The position numbers were made by a program, and so were the translations under genes. A DNA stretch of 64,000 nucleotides. Source: Amphiura filiformis. Taxonomy: Eukaryota; Echinodermata; Ophiuroidea; Amphilepidida; Amphiuridae. Every line of letters begins with the position of its first letter. Position 1 is the stretch's first letter. A model generated the notes under the pieces. That model was not told the DNA's origin, made no database searches, and was given only the letters and a program-made list of their open reading frames with translations. Location of the stretch: NCBI RefSeq assembly GCF_039555335.1, contig NC_092628.1, positions 66,915,292-66,979,291 of the forward strand, given 5' to 3'. This document shows positions 35,801-47,800 of the stretch, one piece after another.

Positions 35801-38800
35801 TCTTGATTTATGACAATAAATTGGTTAATTAAACATTTTAAAAAAAGGTGATGGGGAGGTTCGAACTTGAGCAAAACTTATCAAGTGGATTAGAAGTCCA
35901 TGTCCTTAACCACTTCGCCACGTGGACGTCCCGATATAACGACGTGTGAAAGTGGAGTATGTATTAATATGAATGTATGCTGTGGTCCGGAAAGAATAAA
36001 AGAATTGTGAAAAACTTGATTTTTTTGGCGAATGTGATCCAGAATTTGTATGTAGGGTGTCCAGGAAAATGCTAGGGTATATTTTGAAAGTGAATCTCAA
36101 AAAGTAGTGCGACAGTGACAGCCATGTATGGCTGTAGCAGTGACGAAAGATTCTGGATATCAGTATGATTAGCTATGATTTGCCACTAATTTTGGCTATG
36201 AAATACCGCGTGAAATAAACAAGAATGTTTGTTTATTATCAAATAATCGGACTGACTGTAAGATTGGTGTAACTTTTTGAATTAATGAGTTATTAAAATA
36301 TTACACTTTGGACAGTAAATAAGATTTAGCATGGTTTTAGATATATTTTGTACCCAGTGAAAAATATCATAGAACAATAGCGTTTTGTTTCGTGTAAATA
36401 TAGTCTCGCGGTGCATCTGCTATTCTTCTTTATCAGTCGTTTTTTTTTCAAACTTGCTGGTCATGCTACCGCATGACTCTAATTCATTATTTCATTGTGT
36501 AAATGTCAGTGATTGTGTCCATGTATTGTTATTGCACCTGCGAGAGCAGAAGTCATGCTGAATTTATACTCGATCGCTGGATCACCACGTGACTTCGCCT
36601 CTCAAAAACCTCTACGACCAGGTTGTTAAGCATCGAGCACGCTGACTGGCTTAGCAATTATCAAAGTAGTTTTGTAAACCAATCAGGTTAGACGTACTTT
36701 ACTGGCGGGTCACATTTATTTATACCGTAAAAGGCCGTCGCGTTCATTGATTGGCTTACGATTGCAATTAATGGCTTTTGCAACCAATCACAAAACGGGT
36801 TATAAATAAATAAGGCGCCCGTCGGAAATTTTGCACACGTCCATGATGACGTCATGCCCAGTGCCACGAGGTAGCGGAGGCTTCGCTTTTTCTGCGTAAA
36901 GCGAAGCGAGTGAGTGGTATAAAGTCAGTTTCACACCTGTGATTTATGGAGCATATCATAAAATCTCTGAGCACATCCACAGCGCATTTGACAGATAAAA
37001 ATGACATTTGCAATTCTGAGCAACGGGATTCCATGAAATTGAAGATTATGTAAGTTATTCTACAGGATCGGTAATAATTAACAGCTGGTCTGCTGTATTT
37101 GAAGTGCATATTGAAGTTTGTATAAGTTTGTGACTTTGTATGTTATGTGCAATACATGTAGATATTACAGGAAGCTTAAATTCGCTTCCGAAAGGTATTT
37201 GGAGTTCTGGGCACGTCACACCGGAAGTGTGATGTGACCTCGCTGGGCGTAAGTAGTTGTAGTCCTTAACCCCTATAATATACATATATCTTACTTACCA
37301 CCAATGCGCTATAATAGCAAAAATAGGCAAAAAATTGGCCAGGGGTGTAGTACATGTACCCCCTTAACTTGCTTGCCAGTGTTCCCTACCTACCAAATCC
37401 GGGACCAAATCAGTTCCCATGACCAGCATAACTTACACATATTGCTGATCGTAGTGATCGCGATCAATGGGCAAATGTGATGCCTGCTAGGAATGAAAAT
37501 GGCTCCAAAGCTATAGAATTCGTCACCTGAGATCGCGAATTTGAGCCCTTTTGCTTCTCAGCATGCATCACTTTTGCCTATCGATAGCTATCAGCAATAT
37601 ACCTTATGGTCATAGAAGTTTTTTTAGTTAGGGTTAGGTAGGAGTAAGGTTAGGGTTAGCTAGAAATCTTCCAAGTGTAAGAGACTTATTACAGTTTCTT
37701 AAACACTTGCATTTGTGATCCTATACTTTTACATTGGGATGACCATGGTCATAGTAACTGATTTGATTGCAAAATATAGCTGCTCAGCATAGGGCCATGA
37801 ATGTGGTACCATTTATAAGGCCGGGGCACCCTGAACTCATGTTGCCGTTTCCCTGTGTATTCCATCTGTTCAAGGTGTGTATGAATAATTAATCAGGTAA
37901 TGTATTTACCAACTGTAGGGGGTGCGAAACACTACATCCTGAGAAAGAAGCATGGCATTATGGCTGTAGCTAGTGGGGCATGAGGCAGTAGTATAATGCA
38001 AGACAGAGATAAAGAGAATTTATCGTGTCTGACGTCATCTGTCAATCAAAGTCGAGCACGGTTTGTTTACAAGTGTCGTGATGATGACTTGCTGAACGTG
38101 GCGGTATAACCGGGCGCCTTATTGTTGATTTTGCACCTTCAAACATACAAACCATCTCTAAAGTTAGGTCTTTATAGTAGGAAACTTTCTTTCGCGAAGG
38201 CACCATGTCAACAATGCCTAGAAAAGTTGCTTTTTGCCTTGTAAAAGTACGTACTTTTCCCCATTTTCTGCTATACCTTTTCTCCGATCGGCACCAGATA
38301 TGTCGGCCTTCCTTTTACGCATTATTAACCTGTGAAAACCAATCAAGGATCGTAAGTGACATCAGACGCGATAAATTCTTTTTATCTTTGTCTTTCATTA
38401 TAATAAATAGTATTTATTAGCGAAAAAAGTAAATGGAGAAGAAAATTTTGGGTTGCAGGCAAATAGTGTTCCTCCAAAGTTGATGGCCTGTAAATCCTTA
38501 TTTGGGCCCTTATTCATTGCTAACATATTACATGTCATAAGTGATACATGTATAACCAGACAAGGTCAGCTGAACATGTTTTCATTTATTTAATTTTTTT
38601 CCTTGTAGCCTTACCGCCTCCAGGTGACATTATCCCTCTTGGAGCCAAAACGAGACCAGGTTCAACATCAGAATCAACTGATCCTCGAAGTCTTGGATCA
38701 GGATCATCTCTGTCAGAGCGTAAGAGAGAGCTGCCTATGGGAGGTGTACCTATAGCACCAAAGAAAACCAAGTTGATAAGCCCAACTTCACTTACTCCTC

Positions 38801-41800
38801 TGGGAAAATCTGTGGATACAGTGAGACCAAGTAGTAGTAATGTAGCCACCAAACCAGATATAAAGACCATTGATGGTAAGATTTGTTGCTGTTGTTATCA
38901 TCATGATTTTTTTTACTGATATTCTGGGTTGCTTAAAGTTGTTTGCAAAGTATTGCTTCTTATGATATATTGTTTAACATTCAAACCAAATGACTTTAAT
39001 GATATGAATAAACCGTAATCACTTGGTTTCGATGAGCAAAACTTGAAATGTGATTTGATCAACATTGAATCTATTTGCAGAAAAACAACTTGCACTACAG
39101 TAGTACATGTAGGAGTTACAAAAATAGAAGCATTTTCTAATCTGGACTGGGCCTGGGGGAAAGACTGCAAAATAATATGTACATGTTAAGAACCTAATAA
39201 TTTTGCATAATCATTTCAAGGGGCATTTTATGTTGTTTAACTACCAGACAAGACTAGACACCATCTGTGCAAAGTATTGATGAAAATTCATGAACCTACA
39301 TGTACATGTAGATATGAAAGCTGATTGCAAAGAAAGGTAATTGCAACTTGATACCAAACAGATTTGATATTCCATATCATACTACTAGCAATCTACTTAG
39401 TCAAGCGATAAGGTGGTAGACTGTAATGTATTGGAGCGAATTTTTACTTGGTGCATTCCCTGTTTGTTCTCATGGAATAATTGCTGATCATGGTTGCAAT
39501 GGTTTATTGTGGTATGAATAGGGTGTGCGCTTCTTAGCTGCAAGTCCCTGATTGTTGCTAACAGGTGTGTGTCTTGGGCCACAGTGGTCAGCAAATTCCT
39601 GTAAAGTGTGCTGAGGCTTGTGGTTTAGGGTTCAAACTAAAAATAATATGAGATTGTATCATTTAAAATGTCAGCCGGATCATGGATTTTGTTTTGTCAT
39701 TATTTTCAGTTCCTTCCAATGAGCTTGTTGAAAGAGTGATTGAAGCAGACAACAATGAAGATGATGACAGAATTGATGGAATCCTGTGTGGTGCCCTCAA
39801 GAAGCTGAAAAACAACAGAGCAAAGCCTGACCCAGCGATATACTTCAGCTTGATGTATCTAGCTAAAGTGAAGCCATTACTTTTTGAATCTGAAGATGTA
39901 GTCCAGGTATACTAACAAAAAAATCACATGTTATCAAAGTCTCCAATTTGTGAGACAAAACTTGCTTTGTTTTTATTTGTAAACAAAATTATCTGCCACT
40001 TTGGGCAGGTGTTGATCTGTAGCCTAGCTGTGTAATGAGAAAAATGAATAACTTTAATACTGTATGACTAATCAAACTTAAAACTTTGCTGATGATTTGT
40101 TCTTCCTCAGTGTACATGCAATCTGCTGAAACGTGATATTGGTATAAGCTTCAAGAGCAAAGGTAACCCATTGGTGTCAGTACTGGCATGCAACTTGCTT
40201 TTCCATGCATTCCTCTATGATGATAACTGGCATGAAATATTTGTCAAGGTGAGTTGGGTATTATTATAGTTTCTTGGATTAGTTTCTAAATACATGTAGT
40301 CATAATTCAGAATTTTATAAGAGAAGTTTTTCAGTGCACACAGCATACAGATTTGATAGACATAGAATATGGTCTTGGAATTGTGCTATCTTTGATGAGA
40401 ACTTTACAAGAATGTATATGCCTACTGTGATAAGTCTATGAATCTGTGATAGGTAAATATTTTAAGTCTATGACTCTGTGATTGATAAATCATTTGTATT
40501 TGTTACAAAACATGGTCTACTTTCTTTCTTTAGTGAAATGATATGTTCAACCGTATTAACCATACAGGGCATGAGGGTGGTTGCATTGTACTGAATAAGA
40601 TTAGCATCTCAACATTCACACTTTCTGAGTATTTCTCTAATCAACATAATTATCATACTTCTTCCTATAGGTGTACTTAGAAGATGCAATGGGAGAAAGA
40701 GTATGGATAGACCATCCACAGTGTCGTGATTTCTGCAATAATATTCAGACAGCATTTGGTACTAAGATGGCACCACGTCACTTGATGACTCCATTGGAAC
40801 AGATAAGACAATCAGTAACTTATGGAGAAGGTAAATTATAGGTCTCATGAGTGTTGAATCGGGTTGAGGTCTGGTCTGATGCTCCCATACTCCCATATTC
40901 TGTAGCTATCCATTGATATGCAGCACAACATGAACATGTCACAAATATTCTGAGATATAGATGCTTGAAAAAACTTTCCAAACTTTTGTTGAGGAGTTTA
41001 CATACTGTGTATGTATGGATGGAAAATCTTATCCCATTAAATACCTTTTGAGATTATTTGTGGCCTTCAGAGAAAGTTGGCTAAACCTTAGTAAACATGT
41101 TCTGTAAATGTTTTTCACTTTTTTTGTCAATATATTAGAATGGAAAGTAGAAATAAATGAGGAATTAAATTCTATAACAGCATTAATAACACTTCTGAAA
41201 TAAAATACATACTAGGAATATTTATTGCTATGTTTTGATTCAGGTTCAAGTCCAAGTCGTGATGACAGTGAAGGTGGTGCTGAGTCTACCCCATATCATA
41301 GTATTGATGAAGGAGATCTGGGAAGTGACCAACCGGGTGAAGCAGTTTCAGCAAGGTTGGTGTTGCTTTTTGGTGTTACCATTGGTGGCCTGTCACAAGG
41401 AATGAGAAAATAGTCTTCATGATTAAACATGTGATTCAGCAGGACACTTGAAGCAATCAAATTGGTGTATGTTCTCTCTCTACAAGGCATGTTGGTAAAA
41501 ACATCCAATACTTTCAAATTTTAAGCAACTTGGAACCACTAGGACCAGGAAGGCAACTGTACTGCCAAATTGTCTGAACAGATTAACCTGATTGCAGATG
41601 TTACTGTAGCTCATAATCGCATGGTAGCGCGAGGCCATGGGTTCGAGTCCTCGTAGCACCAACTTGTTGAACACTTGGGCAGGGTTCTTCACCCCTATTG
41701 CCTCTCCCCACCCAGGTGTACAAATGGATACCGGCTTGAATAATGCCGGGAAGGTAACAGGCTTGTTGTGGAGGAATTGTAGCGATCCCCGCAGCAATAT

Positions 41801-44800
41801 TTCTTGGAGGAATCTGACCCAATTGCTTTGAGAGAGATATCGGCACTCTGGCCTGTAAAGACAGGTTTGTCCTCTTTACCTTTACCTTAGTGTCACTTGT
41901 TTTATCCCCTTCTGTTTGAAGATACAGCCCTCACAAAACTATTTCAGATGTCAATGGGGGTAGACTTTATCAAAATCTGAATTTTAAGCACTTTGGTGTT
42001 TTATTTTGCTGTTACAGATATAGCCTGCTCAAGGATAGCATAGAAGTGTATGTGGTAGACTTTATCAAAGACCATCTTACACGCAGACAAGGTATGGATA
42101 CTCCACGTAATCTCTTACGTGTACTGACTGTTACTTGTGGCTTTCCTGAGGTCAGACAAATGGCAGCAACAAGACTGGAAATGTGGCTACAGAATCCCAA
42201 GGTACTTCTGCTTTATTTTGTTTTACGTTTGATGATAATTTGTTTGGTTTGTAAATTTGTGTTTAAATTAGGGGTTCATTCATACATTTTCATGACTAAA
42301 CGGTTGTTTATGCCATGCCGCCCCAAGGGCATAAACAAACGTTTAGTCATGAAAATATATGAATGAACCCGTTCATACATACCAGAACATTTTGTGATTC
42401 TTATTTCATCAAAATAATAATTTAAAAAAAATACAAGTAGCATTATTAAAAAACATGATTTTCCTTGCATTTTCCCACCCGGCGATCTCACATCCGGGAC
42501 TCGACCAATCATGCACGCTGTTACATAGCGTGTATGTATGAACATGAATGTCATGTGGAATATTAATGCTGTCATGATTACATGAGTTGTGTCTTTGTGC
42601 AAGGGAATGCATGGTGCTCAGCCAACACTACTCACTGTATATTTAGGCATGAGAATTTTAGGCTGTTGCCTGAATTCAGGCAATTTTGTCATCCAAATTT
42701 ACGTCTTTTTTATTTTATTTCTACCTGTTTTGGGCCTTTCTCATGCCTGTATATTGATAGAAAGTCCAAAGTGAATTAACTTCAACAAAGTTTGCATCTG
42801 TGTAAAAGAATATGATCTCAGTCTCAAAGCGAAATATTATTGCGCTCCTCTGAGCTTGTTACATGTGTTTACACTAGCTTCCATGCTGAATGTGTTTCTT
42901 TTAGCTGACTCGTCCAGCTCAAGAATTACTGATGTCAGTATGTCTCAACTGTGATACACATGGGCAAGAAGATGTAGAGGTCATAGGTCAATTGATTAGA
43001 GTGAGACTGAAGACAAAACCACTAATTAATCACTATCTTCTCAGCATGAGGTAAGTTAAAAGTTCTCTCATAAGCAGATGTGTACCACATATTATGTGAC
43101 CGAATCTGATCCACTCGGGCTGAAGTCAGAAATTTTACAAATTGAGTTACTACTGATGTTGAATCCCAAGGTCTCTTGAATACTTGGTTTCAAAGTTATG
43201 GATCTTTTATATGTCCATTTTCTCATTGTTTTTATTGTTTCCCCCCCAATTTATATCTCAGTTTCATTATTGCTGACTTTAGCCTGATTGGATCAGATCT
43301 GGACACATATGGTGCATACTTTAGATTTAGCTCCCTGATGGATTCAATCTGTGTGCTGATTGATCTGTGACTGAGCCTTGAACATGTCTAAATATGAATA
43401 ATACTCTTGCAAACCTTCACAATATGCCCTTGTCCATCTGGCTGGATTTCTATAGATCTTATTTGTGATTTATCTGTTAAACACTTTGTATGCAAAGCCA
43501 ACATCCAGGGATTTCCCTTCCTAAGCCATAGTTAAGTTTTGAGAAATAAAAATAATTATGATGAACACATGCAGTTGAACATGAACTTTTAAAGATGTTT
43601 ATCATTTGTCAAGTATTCAATAAATTGTCATGAAAAGGTTTTTATCAGTCTCAATCAAAGTACAGTTACGTATTGAATGGCATTTCATGGCATAATCATA
43701 ATTAGGGCTCATTTATTGGACCAATTCTGATTTTCAGATCAACCTGTTTAGTGATTGCAAAATCCAGGGTAAACATCGACTATTGTCTTTAGATTTTGAG
43801 CAGGCACTTTGCCCCGGACTTGCCCCCAACATCACACATGTTGCTACATTTATCAGTGACTCTAAGCTGTCAATCATACATGGCATCTATTTGCATTCAT
43901 TCCAATCTAACTGCAATGACAACCACAAGGACCAAATGAGAGCTTAACATTTGCACCAACACAAAGCGCTGCAAATTTTACACATTTGTTTACACTATAG
44001 CTAGTGATCCAGTGGCTGGATCACCCATTGACGACAATGTTAAATCAGCTAACCGAAATCCAATGTAAGAAGTCCACTTGGGGAGCTAGTAAAACTGGTC
44101 AGACAAGGAGTGCATCTTTGAAAGATAAGATGTGGAAAATCAATTGTGCAAATTACCGTAACCACTCAGGTATAAGCCCACCCCCCTAGATGGGCAATTT
44201 CACTTCAAAAATGGGGGTGGGCTTATAACCGGGGAGGAGCTAGTAGTTGAATTTAAAAATAAGAAAAATCTTCCCCATTTGTATATGCCCAATGTTTCAG
44301 TAATTTCTATCATCTTTGTCAATTTTTTTACAATTTTAAGTATGGAATGTTAATTTTTAACTGATTTTGTAAATATTTGTTCTTAAATGAGAAAGAAAAG
44401 CATTGATATGATTTAAGAACTAAGCCAAAATGACTACTGGGCTTATACCCGAGTGCATCCTTGTTCCCCGAATGGTTTGAAAAACAGGGGGTGTGCTTAT
44501 AGCCGAAGGTGGGCTTATACCCGAGTGGTTACGGTAATACAAATCAGGGTTTATTTATAAATAAGTTAGAGTATGTGCAAGTAGGCTACAGCGAAGTCTA
44601 TTCACATCCAAGATGCCATGGTGTGAGGAGAGCAGTATCAAATGAAATTATTCACAATGCAAGTTTTGGATTAATTTTGTAACTGTTTTTGAGAAGTAAT
44701 CATTTGAAATGTTTATGAAGTAATTGTAGTATGTTTTCCTTTTATTTATGTTTTCTTACAAAGGTTGTTCAGTTCTTTAGACTTCCAACAAAACTGAGTT

Positions 44801-47800
44801 GTATCTACGGTATACCGTAGATATTGTCTCCAAGAAGCACATAGTTAGCACCCTTGTGTTTGAATCAAATTTGAAAAAGCCATGTGGGATTGTTTCAATA
44901 ATGACTGTTTTATTTGTCTCATCAGGGAGCTCCTAAACCAGCATACAGAAAACCTGAACACAGTACTAAAACACACTATATACAATGAGCTGTCCAATGC
45001 AAGGAATCCTAACAACATGGCTTTGTTGGCTGCCATCTTCCAGCACTCACCAGAAACAGCAGCTAAGGTAAGATAAACATGCATGCCTGCCAACCGTTCC
45101 GATTTAATCGGATTCGTTCCGATTTTTGAGGTCAAAGGTCACAAAAATCAAAGTTTTTGGCGACTTTGGAGAACCACTGGACCTATTCTGAAGTGCTAGG
45201 ATCATAAGGATCATTCACAGTTAATTTTTAAAAAAAAAAAAAAAAATTACGAACAAATTACAGTTTGTTATTTTTATGCAAACCATTAACCAATTTTTAC
45301 CTCTTCATGTAGCACATATTATAAATGCATGGAAAACCAATGCATCTATAATATGTGATACATGAAAAGGTAAACACTAGTTAATGGTTTACATATTAAG
45401 GATAACAAACTAATTTTTTCGTAATTTTTTATTCAAATTTTTTTCAAATTACCTGTGAATGATCTTAGCACTTCAGAATAGGTCCAGTGGTTCTCTGAAG
45501 TTGCCAAAAACTTTAAAAAAAATTTTGAATTAGAAAAAAAAATTTCATTAAAAAAAATAAAAAAATTTTCCAACCTTGAATAACAAGTAATTTAGGGTCT
45601 ATAACTTCTTTTTTCCAAAGTTTTGTTTCACTTCTCACTTCACTCTAATTAGACACCGACCTTATTTCCAAAGGTTGGCAAGTATGCGCCGTTACGGGTG
45701 AGCGTGTGCTTCGCGCGCACCCTGTACAGATTTTTATTTTTACAATGTTGGCAGGTATGAACATGCCATATACAATGAGCTGTACGTGTACAAGGAAAAG
45801 AATCTAAATATTGTGTCTTTGCTTGCTTCCACCTTCCAGCACTTTACCAGCAACTGCAGCTAAGATAAAACAAACGCAGTCATGAGCTGGGTAACACTAA
45901 GAATCTCAACAACATGGATGTGTTAGCTCCCAGCTTCTATAATTTGTTCACCTTGTAACCAGTGAAAATCATAACATTGTGGATTGTTATAGAATGGTAC
46001 ACAGTTGGGTGCAGCAGCTATGCTAAGTTGTGCTTTGCATTTTGCATATCTGATGCACGCTTTTGTGAACAAATTATAGCAGTATAATAGCACTCAACTG
46101 AAAGTGCATAGGGTAAATTCAAAACCGCCAGGTAGTCAGTTTCAGTTGTTTTATTGTTTTGTGTGCTATAAATTCCTTTTTCAATTTAGAAAATCAAACC
46201 ATTCTCATCAAAGGAATAACTATACATATTTTTACTCATGATCTTGCTTATTTCAATATTTCTAATTTTATTGTATAATTTTCATTATTTGTGTTTTATA
46301 CTTGTTCGTAGTACTTGGCTGTAGTATTCCAAGAACTCCTCATGAATCGTGATGATTATCTTCGAGCAGTGAGGGCTCTTTTCAGAGAGATAGTCAAGTC
46401 TCTTCGCTACGATATGGATTTCCCCGCATTTTGTCGTGGACTGATGACAGAAAAGACTGACAAACAGTTCAGTGAAATGGAAGTCCAATTTAAGGTTCGT
46501 ACAATTTTAATTTGCTGTTATACTTGTTTAGTATATTGTCATTACAAGTTTTGTTTTCATCTGTGCGAATGAATATAGATGATGATTATTTTGAATGATG
46601 TGATTGTTACAGGACCGTATGCTGATGTCCTTGACTGATCTGATTGCACTAGCTGCTTTACTGAGTGTGACACCATCTGTGAGGGAGGCTGTTGCAGCTT
46701 ACACAAGAGGTGATAGGAAAGGTATGGTCTACATATTTAAATTTTAATTAAAATTTGTGCCATGTATCTTGACAATTTGGCCTTAATTTATAGCCTATGT
46801 GTACAAATCGTCAATAGCCTTTTTTTTCAATGAACAATATAAGCTTTGTAGATGATTTATTAGTTGTACAGTTGTACAAATCACAATTATACACATCATC
46901 GTGTTTATTTTCTAGACATGGACATATTACGTAGTTTCCAGACTCAGGCATGTGTGATGCAGAGGGATGCAATATGGTGGCTTCATACAGTCATCCCTAA
47001 CATGTTTTCTGTCAATCAACAAGAATTCACACAATGGTGAGTATGTGTTTGAGTTATTGACATCTTCATGGAGACATTTGCATTGCATTGAACAAGTCAA
47101 GACCACACACATTCCTTCCAGATTGGTCAGTATTTTGCTAATCAAAGGTTCAAAACATTCTCTTGTATAGAGGCAAGCCAACTACTTGTTTGCAGCCTCA
47201 TTGTGTTCACATTCATTTATCATGACATAAGTAGTTTGTCATTTTCTCATGTGTATGTTGCTTTTCTTTTGGCCAGTCTAGTTACATTCTTGATGTTCAT
47301 GCATCATAAGTAAACAATGAAAAAAAAAAAAAACCCAATTAACCAACAAAAACAAAAAAACAAAACAAAAAAGAATGTCATAAGCAAATCGTAAAATGGG
47401 CATGTGTTTTATTTAGAATCAACCATTCTGTTAATGAGAGAGAATTTTCAAAACAATAATTATTCAAAAATATTAAAGCACTATTTAGCAAAGGTTGAGT
47501 TTGCCATATTTTCGTCTCTCAAAATGTGACATTTGCTTTTACAATTACAGTGTTCACAAGGTTTTATTCATGGAGAATGCTGATGCTTATTGCAGTAAAG
47601 ACAACTGGCCACCAGAATCAGACAGGGGGTAAGTCACTCCAAATGTAACACAGGAATATTTATTTGATACTGTAACATTTCATTGGTCAGTGGTACCACC
47701 TTCCAAATGTGATATTCTCACCCACTCTACAATTGTGCATGCTCACAGGGGCAGTGAGTAAGTGGATGTGGTTATTACATCAATTTTGGCATCTACTGTT

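Larger units (their letters stand above)
32799..37367. mobile_element. TTAAGGGGGTAC-family MITE split by a 4.2-kb insertion
   Basis: The left part (32799-33057) matches the intact copy at 6464-6823 from its terminus past the centre; the right part (37252-37367) supplies the missing right end with TTAA at 37364-37367. AGTAGTTGT is repeated at the two break edges (33049-33057 and 37252-37260), so the intervening 33058-37251 behaves as an insertion with a 9-bp target duplication. The inserted DNA has no obvious matching termini. Confidence 0.75.

Noticed and set aside
38205..38250. ATG with a short frame (MSTMPRK) as the INTS1 start exon
   Set aside because: A phase-1 donor would have to be the weak C then GTACTT. 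The protein does not resemble the INTS1 N-terminus, whereas 29834-29882 fits in sequence, phase and donor.
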